Shown: positions 1 through 8,835 of the stretch, in pieces
How positions within the stretch are numbered: the first letter of the stretch is position 1
Layout: every line of letters starts with the position of its first letter
Translations under genes and position numbers: made by a program
Assembly (NCBI RefSeq): GCF_018141665.1
Contig: NZ_CP067976.1
Location: 744,001-808,000 of the forward strand
Direction of reading: 5' to 3'
Source: Wolbachia endosymbiont of Spodoptera picta
GTDB lineage: Bacteria; Pseudomonadota; Alphaproteobacteria; Rickettsiales; Anaplasmataceae
DNA: 64,000 nucleotides
The notes under the pieces: model-generated
Database searches by the model: none
What the model was told of the DNA's origin: nothing
Seen by the model: only the letters and a program-made list of their open reading frames with translations

Positions 1-169
1 TTTTCTCACGTAACTTAGAAAAATCATTGTTAACTCTGACTTCAAAAATATTATGGTTGATTTTTAATTTTAGCTCTAAGTCCTCTATTCCATGATGCCA
101 CTTATGACACCTTACAATTTCATCAATTATCGTACTAACTTGATTATTGATTTTGTATAATTTGCTTTC
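1..169 (-). pseudogene. In-frame continuation of the upstream helicase gene beyond a stop
   Basis: Reading leftward on the minus strand from the TAA at 170-172, the same frame stays open for 56 codons to the window edge. It encodes a mixed charged sequence rich in E, K, H and L (for example DEIVRCHKWHHGIEDLEL). That is long for chance in AT-rich DNA, so the TAA may be a nonsense mutation inside a longer gene. It could also be the start of another gene cut by the window edge. Nothing downstream is visible to decide. Confidence 0.4.
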
Positions 170-1369
170 TTAATATAAGTTGCCTTGATAATATTTTTCT
201 CTCAAGTCTACACAATTTAAATTCTTTAAATCACATAAAAAATCTTTGATTTCTTGTGCCATTTTATTAGCATCATCTTTGTAGCCTACAGCTTTCAAAA
301 TTGTTACCAAGTGTTTATTTTCAATTTGAGCAATTGTTCTATCTAATGCACGTATATATTGCTTGGATTGAAAATATGAGATGATTTTTTCTTTACATCT
401 ATCCTCATTGCCTTCGTACAAACTATTTCTTTTGAAACTGCTGTCATGTTCTTTGGCAATTTCTAATGCATGAACCAATAAATTTTGCGCCTTCACACTA
501 CTTTCACAGTGACAGTTTCTGATTATGTGTACATACGCTCTTGCACTGGTATCTCCAGATTTATCTATATTGTACGCTTTAGCCAAAAAGACTAAATAGT
601 CAAACCCTGCCCAAAGATAATACATTACCTTTGTTATAGCACTCCCCACAGAAAATAAAGCTGAGCGTGTGCAAGATAATTTACCGTTGTTTTTAATTCT
701 GTTCTCATATGAACGAAGGTATGCCTCTGTACTTTTTAAAATCCTACGTGAATCTTGTTCTGTCTTTTTGACATCAAAATCATTTATATCATGAACTTTT
801 TCATACATTTCTTTTATCAAATCACTAGAAAACTTCTTCAGAGCTGAATCATCAATATTTCCTAATGCATCAATATTTTTACTAATATAGATTTCTATTT
901 TTCTTCCAAGTTCTTCTCCCATTCTATTTTTTAGCAACTTATTGTATTTATTAGTAGCTGGAAACAAAACTTTCTGACAAAATTTCTGTGGTTCGTTTTT
1001 AAAATTTGCTAAGATCTTATTCACAAATAGCTCAACTTTTTCACCTGCAGCAGCGAAAAACCATGATTGTCTGCTCTCATTACGCTCTCTATTTCTTCCA
1101 AGATTCTGTAGGGCTTCAGATGGATTATTGAACTGACTAACCGAATCTGCAAATATTGATACAACATGATTATATTCACTATCAAATCCACGACCTTTCG
1201 ATCCATCTATAACCGTTGTCAACGCATATTTAGCCAATGAATCAAAATCTCTTTTTTCATAATCACAATAAAGAGCTCGATATTTACCTATTTGATTACG
1301 TATTATCGCTGAAAAGGGTCTATTTTCTCCAATACCAAGATCATTTTCCCAATTCCTGCAAAGATACAT
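170..1369 (-). CDS. C-terminal half of a split SF2 helicase (motifs V and VI)
   Basis: This 399-residue reading frame begins with an ATG directly preceded by TAA in the same frame and overlaps the end of the upstream frame by 67 nt. Near its N terminus it holds what looks like helicase motif V (SKGRGFD, about residue 53) and motif VI (QNLGRNRER, about residues 84-92), the ATP-sensing arginine region of the second RecA domain. The rest is alpha-helical with no recognised fold. Motifs I-III lie in the neighbouring frame at 1303-3114, so the two are probably one ancestral gene broken by a frameshift inside the overlap. Translational coupling of two subunits is the alternative. The function is unknown beyond nucleic-acid-dependent ATPase. 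Confidence 0.6.
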   Translation of the reverse strand: MYLCRNWENDLGIGENRPFSAIIRNQIGKYRALYCDYEKRDFDSLAKYALTTVIDGSKGRGFDSEYNHVVSIFADSVSQFNNPSEALQNLGRNRERNESRQSWFFAAAGEKVELFVNKILANFKNEPQKFCQKVLFPATNKYNKLLKNRMGEELGRKIEIYISKNIDALGNIDDSALKKFSSDLIKEMYEKVHDINDFDVKKTEQDSRRILKSTEAYLRSYENRIKNNGKLSCTRSALFSVGSAITKVMYYLWAGFDYLVFLAKAYNIDKSGDTSARAYVHIIRNCHCESSVKAQNLLVHALEIAKEHDSSFKRNSLYEGNEDRCKEKIISYFQSKQYIRALDRTIAQIENKHLVTILKAVGYKDDANKMAQEIKDFLCDLKNLNCVDLREKYYQGNLY

Positions 1370-3114
1370 TTATTTTGTTTGCAGAAATCAATGAGACTAT
1401 GTAGTATACCTTCCTCTTTTTCCATGAGGTCATGGAGCTCTTTGCTTAAGCGCCAATTATCAACTATTAAGCTGCATTGCTCATTATCACTTTTACTCAG
1501 TGCTTCAATTACTGTCTTTATTTGCAGTAAGAGCTCATCTCTAGCAAATTGCTCACTAAAGCCTTTTCTCTCTAGGTAGCTTATAATATTGTTATCATTA
1601 GTGGTGCTAACATTCTTTTTAACATCTTCTATCAATTCACTCAAACCTTCTCTTCTTTTTTTATCTAAGGTAATATTATCACACTTCATTAAATATAAGA
1701 GAGTAAGATCGATCATTGAATGCATTACTCTATATTTTAGATATTCAGCAGTACTACTGAAATCCACCTTTTCTTTTAATTCAGATATCTGCTCTTCTGT
1801 CAAACTAGGATGTTGCTTTTTAACGCAGTTTATAAAGTTTAATTGACGTAATTGGAGCCTGTAGTCTTGATATGACATTCCTTCAGGCTGAAATTTATTA
1901 TACACTTTATAACGTGTACTACCTTCATATACTAAATTATCTCTACCCTGCAACGCAAAGTTAAGGTTAACTATACTATTTACATCATCAACTAAAAGCA
2001 GAGCACTTTCTCCAATTGGGCTTTGCACATTCCATCTTATAGAAGTTAATAAATCATTGTTATCGACAAGTTTACTGTAATTAAAAACTTCTTCGCTTTC
2101 TTCAACATACTCATGAGCTGGACTGGATTTTTCTCTAGTAAATAAGCTACGCACGTTAGCAAGAAATCTAGAGAGCAGTTCTCTTGATTCCACTCCAGTT
2201 GCTTTAGTTAGCACCCACCAAACTGGCAACACTACCATACCAAATATAAACATAGAAATTGTATAGTATAGCTGCCCAATCAAAGCAGAATACAGCCAAT
2301 AATCTGAAGTGAAACCAATTACGGCAGCAACATTACTATTTATAATAGGAAACAATATAGCTAAAGATATGATGGAGGTAGCAATGTTCACTACAAGTGC
2401 TTGATTGAAATTTGTTATCCTATTGGTTTTTGCAATAACACTTGCTGTTTCGATGGCGTTTGCAATACAACGTCTACTCAATCTTGTCGGGCTGATAACT
2501 TTTCCGCATCTATTTAAAATCCTTCTCTTTGGTGTTGCAGTGAGGTAAGTCGTAGGATATTTCTCATCAAGCTTGCACATGTTCTCAAAATCCTGCTGCT
2601 TGTTAATACTGTCTGCTTCATCAACACTAATCCACAACTTGGTATTTTGGTCTTTAAATTTACGATCATTTTCTTGCTGTAATAACAGGTCATGTGTCAC
2701 TATAATTGTTGTAGGTTTAGTTGCCTTCAGTGCATTTTTAATTTCCTCAGCAGTTTTAGGTGTCCTAATGTTTACAGTAAATGCACTGCTCATCATTTTT
2801 TTAGCTTGATTCACTAGGTCACTACTTGGTACTGCAACCAGATGATGAAATCCTGCTTGGGCTAGTACATGACTCAGTATTCCAATGTCGTAAGTCTTAC
2901 CAAATCCAGTTTCTGCATCGATCATAACATTACAGTTAGCAATGGAAGGGTTTTTGAGATGTTCCAATATCCCTTTAACAACAGATTTACGACGTGCTAC
3001 TATTATAGATTCCTTTGTATCATCAAGTTTTATAGATTCACCTTTTAGCTTGCAGTTGATTTTTTCTAAGCTACTTATAATACTTTGCCTTTCTTGATTA
3101 CTGATAGAACTCAC
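1303..3114 (-). CDS. N-terminal half of a split DEAD-like SF2 helicase with membrane segments
   Basis: This 603-residue frame carries SF2 motifs in order: Walker A (AETGFGKT, about residue 68), Ia-like (VAVPSSDLVNQ), Walker B of the form VDEAD (about residue 168) and motif III as TATPKR. These make the first RecA domain. After it comes an unusual hydrophobic stretch (about residues 235-305) with two or three likely membrane helices, then a helical region. No second RecA domain is present here; motifs V and VI sit in the next frame (170-1369). I infer a membrane-anchored helicase that has been frameshifted. It is divergent from rimM, with only about 100 bp between the two starts. Confidence 0.65.
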   Translation of the reverse strand: MSSISNQERQSIISSLEKINCKLKGESIKLDDTKESIIVARRKSVVKGILEHLKNPSIANCNVMIDAETGFGKTYDIGILSHVLAQAGFHHLVAVPSSDLVNQAKKMMSSAFTVNIRTPKTAEEIKNALKATKPTTIIVTHDLLLQQENDRKFKDQNTKLWISVDEADSINKQQDFENMCKLDEKYPTTYLTATPKRRILNRCGKVISPTRLSRRCIANAIETASVIAKTNRITNFNQALVVNIATSIISLAILFPIINSNVAAVIGFTSDYWLYSALIGQLYYTISMFIFGMVVLPVWWVLTKATGVESRELLSRFLANVRSLFTREKSSPAHEYVEESEEVFNYSKLVDNNDLLTSIRWNVQSPIGESALLLVDDVNSIVNLNFALQGRDNLVYEGSTRYKVYNKFQPEGMSYQDYRLQLRQLNFINCVKKQHPSLTEEQISELKEKVDFSSTAEYLKYRVMHSMIDLTLLYLMKCDNITLDKKRREGLSELIEDVKKNVSTTNDNNIISYLERKGFSEQFARDELLLQIKTVIEALSKSDNEQCSLIVDNWRLSKELHDLMEKEEGILHSLIDFCKQNKCIFAGIGKMILVLEKIDPFQR

Positions 3115-3211
3115 ACATTACCCGCTATAATTATTACAATATTAATTGTATGTTAATTCAATAAATTGCCAATTCTATGGACAAAAAGCTGATTTCAACT
3201 ATCATATTAAT

Positions 3212-3712
3212 ATGAATATATGCCTCGGAATAATTACTTCTCCCCATGGAATCAAAGGAGCTGTCAAAATAAAAACCTTTACTGAAAAGCCCGAAAATAT
3301 TTTCCTATATGGTGAACTAATAATCGGAAGTGAAAATTATAAAATAAGCTTGGTGTCTGTTGTCAGTAATAATTTAGTAATAGCAACAATTAGCGGTGTG
3401 AATTCCCGTAATGAAGCAGAGCTTTTAAGAAATAAAAAGTTATATATAGAAAGAGATAAGCTACCACAGTTAAATGATGAGGATGAATTTTACCAAGATG
3501 ATCTTGTGAATATGGAAGTAAGACTAGAGAGTAATGAATTATATGGCTATGTGAAGTCTGTGAATAATTTCGGCTCGGGGGATATATTAGAAATTTTGGT
3601 TATCAGCACAAAAAAAAACATTATGTTATCTTTTACTAAAGAAGTATTTCCATACATCAACATGAAGGAAAGGTATATAGTAATCAACATGCCAGAATTC
3701 ATTGGCCAATAA
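3212..3712 (+). CDS. rimM: 16S rRNA processing protein RimM
   Basis: RimM binds ribosomal protein S19 and helps mature the 3' domain of 16S rRNA during 30S assembly. The 166-residue product begins with the typical N-terminal beta-barrel signature (LGIITSPHGIKGAVKI), followed by the PRC-barrel half containing the EFYQDDLV segment. An in-frame ATG at 3146 would add 22 residues unlike any RimM, so the ATG at 3212, immediately before the conserved N terminus, is preferred. It lies upstream of efp on the same strand, which fits a translation-related group. Confidence 0.9.
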   Translation: MNICLGIITSPHGIKGAVKIKTFTEKPENIFLYGELIIGSENYKISLVSVVSNNLVIATISGVNSRNEAELLRNKKLYIERDKLPQLNDEDEFYQDDLVNMEVRLESNELYGYVKSVNNFGSGDILEILVISTKKNIMLSFTKEVFPYINMKERYIVINMPEFIGQ

Positions 3713-3771
3713 AAATTTTGATATTTGTATAAAGTTATTTATAATAATCAGACCAAATTAAAAGTGTAATT

Positions 3772-4338
3772 ATGGCAGAAAGGGCTAATGATATCAGGCC
3801 AGGTCAGGTACTAGAACATAACGGTGGATTGTTTTTGGTTGTAAGTATTATGCATACTCAACCTGGTAAAGGTGGTGCATATATACAAGCTGAAATGAAA
3901 AATATCCAAACAGGAGCAAAGTACTATGAGAGGTTTCGCTCTGATGCAACAATCAGAAGGGCAATTTTAGATGAAGAGGAATATGTTTATCTCTTTACTG
4001 AAGGGAATATCGTAAATCTTATGCATCCAAGTAGTTACGAGCAGATTGTTATAAATTTAGACTTATTAGGGGAAAAGAAGGCTTATTTGCAAGATAATAT
4101 GAAAATTAAAGTAGTAACTTATCAAGATAAAATAATTTCTGCACATGTGCCTGATCACGTTACACTAACTGTAAAAGAGACAGAGTCTGTTATCAAAGGT
4201 CAGACTGTTACTGCTTCTTATAAGCCTGCAATTTTGGAAAACGGAATACGTGTTAACGTGCCTCAATTTATAAAAGAAGGGGATAAAATTGTATTACATA
4301 CTCTTGATAACAGCTATTACGAAAGAGTAAAAGAGTAA
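3772..4338 (+). CDS. efp: Elongation factor P
   Basis: EF-P binds stalled ribosomes between the P and E sites and promotes peptide-bond formation at proline runs. At 188 residues it has the normal length. The N-terminal KOW-like domain starts with NDIRPGQVLEHNGG, the tip loop reads PGKGGA with the modifiable lysine position conserved, and the C-terminal OB domains end in the usual acidic/basic tail. The next gene starts directly at the efp stop (TAA then ATG), so the two are probably translated together. Confidence 0.95.
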   Translation: MAERANDIRPGQVLEHNGGLFLVVSIMHTQPGKGGAYIQAEMKNIQTGAKYYERFRSDATIRRAILDEEEYVYLFTEGNIVNLMHPSSYEQIVINLDLLGEKKAYLQDNMKIKVVTYQDKIISAHVPDHVTLTVKETESVIKGQTVTASYKPAILENGIRVNVPQFIKEGDKIVLHTLDNSYYERVKE

Positions 4339-5031
4339 ATGGCCATTTCATCACCACGAATCAATGTGATGCTTGATTCTGTACGCAGTGCCTCCAAGCA
4401 GCTTATACGTGATTTTAATGAATTGCAAATTTCAAGCGTTAAGTCAGCAGACTTTATCAATAAAACTTATTCGAAATCCAAGCAACTTATGTACGATTGC
4501 TTGAAAAACTACAACCAGAACTATGACTTTATTTTTGAAGACAATGTAGGCCAAGATCTAAAAGAAGGCAGTTATACTTGGTTTATTATGCCTATAGAAG
4601 GCAAGGAAAACCTTTTTAGTTGTATGGTTTATTTTGCAGTATCAGTTTGTCTCATTCATAAAAACAGAGTTGTAGCAGCTGTGATTGATGCTCCAGCCCT
4701 TAGAGAAACTTTCTGGGCAGAGGAAAAGAAAGGAGCTTTTCTTGAAGATTTCAAATCTCGCCATGTAAAAATGCGGATGAAAGCTCGTGAAGGGGGAATA
4801 ATAGACATAAGTGGTAATTTGTTAAATAAATTACCACTTGACAATAATAATCTACGCTCCCTTGGCTCAACGGTACTAGGTTTTGCATATCTTGCTGCCG
4901 GAAGATACAATGGAATAATTTACTCTGGAATTAATAAATATAAAACTTCACTCGGTAGGCTTTTTCTGCAAGAAAGCGGTGGGAGATTAAGGGAAGATAA
5001 CGCGCTTGTCATTGCTGGAGATATAAACTAA
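4339..5031 (+). CDS. Inositol monophosphatase family protein, degenerate metal site
   Basis: The 230-residue protein follows the inositol-monophosphatase/SuhB fold: an N-terminal helix, a strand with FEDNVG where the family has its first metal ligands, then WFIMPIEGKENL where active enzymes have a W-[IV]-D-P-[IL]-D-G-T core. Both aspartates of that motif are changed (D to M, D to E), and the last WD-type metal motif is not evident. The sugar-phosphatase reaction may therefore be weak or lost, leaving a structural or RNA-linked role of the kind known for SuhB. It abuts efp with no gap. Confidence 0.75.
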   Translation: MAISSPRINVMLDSVRSASKQLIRDFNELQISSVKSADFINKTYSKSKQLMYDCLKNYNQNYDFIFEDNVGQDLKEGSYTWFIMPIEGKENLFSCMVYFAVSVCLIHKNRVVAAVIDAPALRETFWAEEKKGAFLEDFKSRHVKMRMKAREGGIIDISGNLLNKLPLDNNNLRSLGSTVLGFAYLAAGRYNGIIYSGINKYKTSLGRLFLQESGGRLREDNALVIAGDIN

Positions 5032-5352
5032 AGTTCATTCAAAAGAGCAAAAGTCACGTAGTGAAAATAATAAATGGTCTTACCTACCCCTCATTGCAGC
5101 AGGGTGGCAAAATAAGATAGACGAGAAAAGACAACTATAGGAACAAATAGGTGTCATTCCAGCACGTGACACTAGAATCCAGATTGTTTAGACTGGATCC
5201 TATGGTCAAGCCATAGGATGACAAAAGAGTAAACTTTACCTGTGTGAGCTATAGATCCCAGTGTTAGCTACTTTCATGATAAGAAATAAAGCACTGATTT
5301 TGTACATTAACTATGCTTTTAAATAGATACCTTATTCTTGGCAACTTTAAAC
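5032..5352. other. Gene-free interval with palindromic repeats
   Basis: No coding frame is supported here. The interval contains a fragment around 5098-5121 (core GCAGGGTGGCAAAATAAGA) also found at the end of the long dispersed repeat near 32.7 kb, a palindromic element at 5151-5224, and a partial element with GATCCCAGTGTTAGC at about 5250. It separates the convergent efp operon and hemA. Confidence 0.6.
5151..5224. repeat. Palindromic dispersed element
   Basis: The segment begins GTGTCATTCCAGCACGTGAC and ends with CCTATGGTCAAGCCATAGG followed by ATGAC, giving nested inverted repeats. The core (TCATTCCAG ... TGGATCC) is shared with the other palindromic elements in this window. Confidence 0.65.
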
Positions 5353-6567
5353 TCAACAACAGACACAAACAGATAATTTCTCAAAAACTTTTACAAGAGA
5401 TTTTGTTAAATGCTCTATCATTTCATTTGTATGGTAAGGCGTAGGAGTAATACGGAAGCGCTCAGTCCCCTTTGAAACTGTTGGGTAATTTATATGTTGT
5501 ACATATATTCCATACTCATCAAATAACAATTTTGATGCTTTTTTGGACAACTCAGGATCGCCAATTATGATTGGAATTATATGAGTTTCTGTTTGCATAA
5601 AATTCACTCCTGCGTTTCTCAGTGAGTCTTTTACCTTTTCAACAGACTGCTTTTGCTTCTCTCTTTCAACATTGCTCGATTTTAAATGCTCAACGCTTGC
5701 CTTTGCTGCTGCTGCTAAAACGGGTGACATAGCAGTAGTAAAAATAAATCCTGGGGCTGAACTTCTTATTACATCCACCAAGCTCTTTGAAGACGCTATA
5801 TATCCACCCATCACTCCAAAAGCCTTTGATAATGTACCCTGAATAACAGTTATTCTATCCATCAAACCTTCTCTTTCTGCAATTCCGCCACCGCGCGGTC
5901 CATACATGCCAACTGCGTGTACCTCATCCAAATAGGTAATTGCATTATACTGATCTGCTAGATCACATATCGCTTCAAGCGGTGCTACATCACCATCCAT
6001 TGAGTATACAGATTCAAGTGCTATTATTTTCGGCGTTTTTATATCTATAGACTTTAGCAACTGCTCTAAGTGATCAACATCATTATGCCTAAATATGTGC
6101 TTCGGTCTTTTTCCTGATTTTATACCTTCTATCATTGAAGAATGGTTTTTCTCATCTGAAAAAATTACCACGCCCGGAATAACAGACGATAAAGTACTAA
6201 GTGTAGTTTGGTTGGCAAGATAGCCACAAGCAAAAGTTAAAGCAGCTTCTTTTTGATGCAAGTCAGCCAAAGACTTCTCGAGCTCAACAACTTCCTTTGT
6301 TGTACCTGATATATTTCTTGTTCCTCCAGCACCAACAGATGAATTTTGAATAGCAGCAATGACACTATCGTTTTGTGACATTCCCAGATAATTATTACTG
6401 CACCAGACAATAACCTCTCTATTTCTTTCATAATCCATAATATAGGGAAGTTTGCCAGGTAATGACGCAAAATGCGTGAATTCACGATAGCGCCCTTCTT
6501 CTTTTATATCTTTGATTTTATTTAAGAATATTTCTTCGTAGTCTACCAAGTTTTTATCTATTAACAA
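5353..6567 (-). CDS. hemA: 5-aminolevulinate synthase
   Basis: HemA condenses glycine and succinyl-CoA to 5-aminolevulinate with PLP, the first step of heme synthesis in alphaproteobacteria. The 404-residue protein shows the alpha-oxoamine synthase features: SNNYLGM near residue 57, the GTRNISGT glycine-binding loop, LDEVHAVGMYG with the PLP aspartate, and the Schiff-base lysine in GTLSKAFG. The start is a TTG at 6565-6567: an in-frame stop lies just upstream and the first ATG would remove 43 conserved residues. The first 12 codons and their upstream DNA occur again at 8517-8598, showing that this gene edge was part of a tandem duplication. Confidence 0.93.
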   Translation of the reverse strand: MLIDKNLVDYEEIFLNKIKDIKEEGRYREFTHFASLPGKLPYIMDYERNREVIVWCSNNYLGMSQNDSVIAAIQNSSVGAGGTRNISGTTKEVVELEKSLADLHQKEAALTFACGYLANQTTLSTLSSVIPGVVIFSDEKNHSSMIEGIKSGKRPKHIFRHNDVDHLEQLLKSIDIKTPKIIALESVYSMDGDVAPLEAICDLADQYNAITYLDEVHAVGMYGPRGGGIAEREGLMDRITVIQGTLSKAFGVMGGYIASSKSLVDVIRSSAPGFIFTTAMSPVLAAAAKASVEHLKSSNVEREKQKQSVEKVKDSLRNAGVNFMQTETHIIPIIIGDPELSKKASKLLFDEYGIYVQHINYPTVSKGTERFRITPTPYHTNEMIEHLTKSLVKVFEKLSVCVCC

Positions 6568-6850
6568 CCAATATAATTATAATAAATTATTAAATGATAG
6601 ACTACTATATTTATTACTTAGACTGACATTCTTCTGTCTGCATAACCTTTTTGACCTGATTATCCTCAACTAAGCTTTTAGGCCTATAGCAGTACGTAAT
6701 TGTAGCTGCAATAAGACAACAAACTGCAACTGCTATTCCTATTGCTAACATTTCCAAGTAAACTGCAACAGCTGCTCCTAAGGCAATAACAGTTATTGCA
6801 AGCGCAGAAGCAGCTACGACATACTTTTTTGTGTTTTGTGGATCATTCTT
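6532..6850. repeat. Direct repeat, copy 1 (hemA 5' end plus ank 3' end)
   Basis: This copy matches 8517-8835 at a constant offset of 1985 bp with only scattered substitutions at the hemA side. It spans the first 12 codons of hemA, the 46-bp spacer and the C-terminal membrane region of the ankyrin gene. It is one end of a tandemly duplicated unit. Confidence 0.85.
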
Positions 6851-8446
6851 TAAATTTCTTGGTACGGTTGCTGAATAGCCTAAAAATGACATAAATTCCA
6901 AAAATCCCTTATTTCCTCGTTTTTTTGCCATATCTAAAGAGCTTTCTTTCAAAAGAGTATCTAATGGTGTATTAATAATTGGATCATTTTCTAAATACGG
7001 GCTTGCACCATTGTCTAGTAGCAATTTTGCAGATTTTTTACGCCCTTCATTTATTTCTCGATTATAAGCTATAACATGCAACGCAGTACCAATATTATTG
7101 CTTTGCATATTAACATACCTTTCTTTATCTTCTGCTGCACTTATTAAAATAGCAACTACATCAGGATGGCCATTATCAGCAGCTAAGTGCAGTACAGTTT
7201 CATCATTATTATTCTGTAAATAAAGACCTGCATTGTTTTGTAAAAGTAATTCCACCATTGCCGAATTACCTTCTGCAGAAGCGTACATCAAAGGAGTAAA
7301 GTTATACCGATCTTTAGCATCAACTGTTGCGCCACGATCTATTAGCAATTCCGCAACATCTAAATGTCCATAATACACTGCTTCATATAAAGGAGTTACT
7401 CCGCTGCCTGTACTACTCACTGAATTAACATTTGCACCGTTATCAAGTAAAAGCTTCACAAAATCTTTATGACCATTTCTAGCAGCTAAATGAAGTGCAG
7501 TGTCACCACCTACTTTTGTTTTTGATTTAATCTCAATATTTGCACCACATTCTAGTAAACGCCTGCCAAGCTCAACATTACCTTTTTGTGCTGCAACGTG
7601 TAAACGAATAAATCCATCATTATCATAATCTGTGAAACGTTCATTAATATCGTCTAGTAAACTTTCCCTACCAGCTTTTAATTCCTCAGGAATGATAAGT
7701 GTTACTTTACCATTTTCATACTCTACTTCACCGTTATGAAATTTAAGTGTGAACTCTAAAATAGCATCAACCCTGCATATTTCCCTATTTGTATCAAGTT
7801 CCCTGACAGGCATACTTGGACAATACTGAATATTGAGAGAACCTTGGCTATTATATACAATACTTATCTTTCTATCGTTGGCATGAGGCAAGCTTAGTTT
7901 ATGCTTAGAGAATATAGGAGAGAGCTGCATTAACAAAGAGCCATCATACCCAGCCTGATTGCAACTAGTAATTAACTCTTCCAGTATATAGTCATTTGGA
8001 ACTTCTGCTTTAGCATATTTAAAAATTTCCGTAAAAACATACTTTGCAAACAGACGTTTATCATCTCCCTCATTATATTTATCATATAACCCTTTAATGA
8101 AACTATTATCTATAGTGCGATCATTGATTACAAAAAAATCCGTTCTATATAGGTCTTGATAAGCTGTGTTACCAGACTTTACATCTTCATCATTCTCATT
8201 TGCCTTTACTTGACCCAGCAGAGATTGTGTTAGCTGAAATTCTAACGTAGTTACTGCACTAGATTTAGTATCAGAATTATTAACGCCAGATTCCTCTTGA
8301 CTTTCATTACCTGAATCCTCAGAACGACGGCGCTCTTTTTCCTCTCGTTCTAAAATTTCAAACCCTTCTTCAGTTCCCGAATCCCTAGAATCTGATTTCT
8401 TTAAAATTTTGTTTGATTCCTGTGATACAAAATCTGAACCTAACAT
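6614..8446 (-). CDS. Ankyrin-repeat membrane protein (copy A of duplicated pair)
   Basis: This 610-residue protein has an acidic, low-complexity N terminus (about 1-65), a conserved globular part (about 70-265), some six ankyrin repeats (about 275-500; for example DTALHLAARNGHKDFVKLL), and two hydrophobic helices (about 545-590) before a basic tail. The first 265 residues and the last 78 closely resemble the neighbour at 8599-11703, while the ankyrin core differs. The ribosome site AGGAGG lies 6 nt before the ATG, and a promoter-like TTGACA-17-TACACT lies upstream. Ankyrin proteins of this kind are candidate host-contact or membrane scaffold proteins; the partner is unknown. Confidence 0.85.
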   Translation of the reverse strand: MLGSDFVSQESNKILKKSDSRDSGTEEGFEILEREEKERRRSEDSGNESQEESGVNNSDTKSSAVTTLEFQLTQSLLGQVKANENDEDVKSGNTAYQDLYRTDFFVINDRTIDNSFIKGLYDKYNEGDDKRLFAKYVFTEIFKYAKAEVPNDYILEELITSCNQAGYDGSLLMQLSPIFSKHKLSLPHANDRKISIVYNSQGSLNIQYCPSMPVRELDTNREICRVDAILEFTLKFHNGEVEYENGKVTLIIPEELKAGRESLLDDINERFTDYDNDGFIRLHVAAQKGNVELGRRLLECGANIEIKSKTKVGGDTALHLAARNGHKDFVKLLLDNGANVNSVSSTGSGVTPLYEAVYYGHLDVAELLIDRGATVDAKDRYNFTPLMYASAEGNSAMVELLLQNNAGLYLQNNNDETVLHLAADNGHPDVVAILISAAEDKERYVNMQSNNIGTALHVIAYNREINEGRKKSAKLLLDNGASPYLENDPIINTPLDTLLKESSLDMAKKRGNKGFLEFMSFLGYSATVPRNLKNDPQNTKKYVVAASALAITVIALGAAVAVYLEMLAIGIAVAVCCLIAATITYCYRPKSLVEDNQVKKVMQTEECQSK

Positions 8447-8475
8447 GTTTTTCCTCCTAATTAGTAGCTAAGCTA

Positions 8476-8504
8476 AGTGTAGCATTAAATGGCAATTTTG
8501 TCAA
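8476..8504 (-). promoter_or_regulatory. Sigma70-type promoter of ank copy A at a duplication joint
   Basis: On the minus strand TTGACA (8499-8504) and TACACT (8476-8481) are separated by 17 bp, about 30 bp upstream of the ATG. The -35 box lies in DNA equivalent to the last codons of htpG, matching TTGGCA in front of copy B. Confidence 0.6.
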
Positions 8505-8516
8505 CTTAGCAAGCAT

Positions 8517-8552
8517 CTCTTCGTAGTCCACCAAGTTTTTATCTATTAACAA
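8517..8552 (-). pseudogene. hemA 5' fragment (12 codons)
   Basis: From the TTG at 8550-8552 leftward the sequence encodes LLIDKNLVDYEE, identical to the HemA N terminus, then passes into sequence resembling the 3' end of htpG and stops. It is a remnant left where the duplicated unit joined the next copy. Confidence 0.8.
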
Positions 8553-8835
8553 TCAATATAATTATAATAAATTATTAAATGATAGACTACTATATTTATT
8601 ACTTAGACTGACATTCTTCTGTCTGCATAACCTTTTTGACCTGATTATCCTCAATTAAGCTTTTAGGTCTACAGCAGTATGTAACTGTAGCTGCAATAAG
8701 ACAACAAGCTGCAACTGCTATTCCTACCGCTAACATTTCCAAGTAAACTGCAACAGCCACCCCTGAAACAATACCGGCTATTGCAAGCGCAGAAGCAGCT
8801 ACAACATACTTCTTTGTATTTTGTGGATTTTTTTT
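8517..8835. repeat. Direct repeat, copy 2 (hemA 5' fragment plus ank 3' end)
   Basis: The counterpart of 6532-6850. It includes the hemA fragment, an almost unchanged spacer and the C-terminal coding region of ank copy B. Confidence 0.85.
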
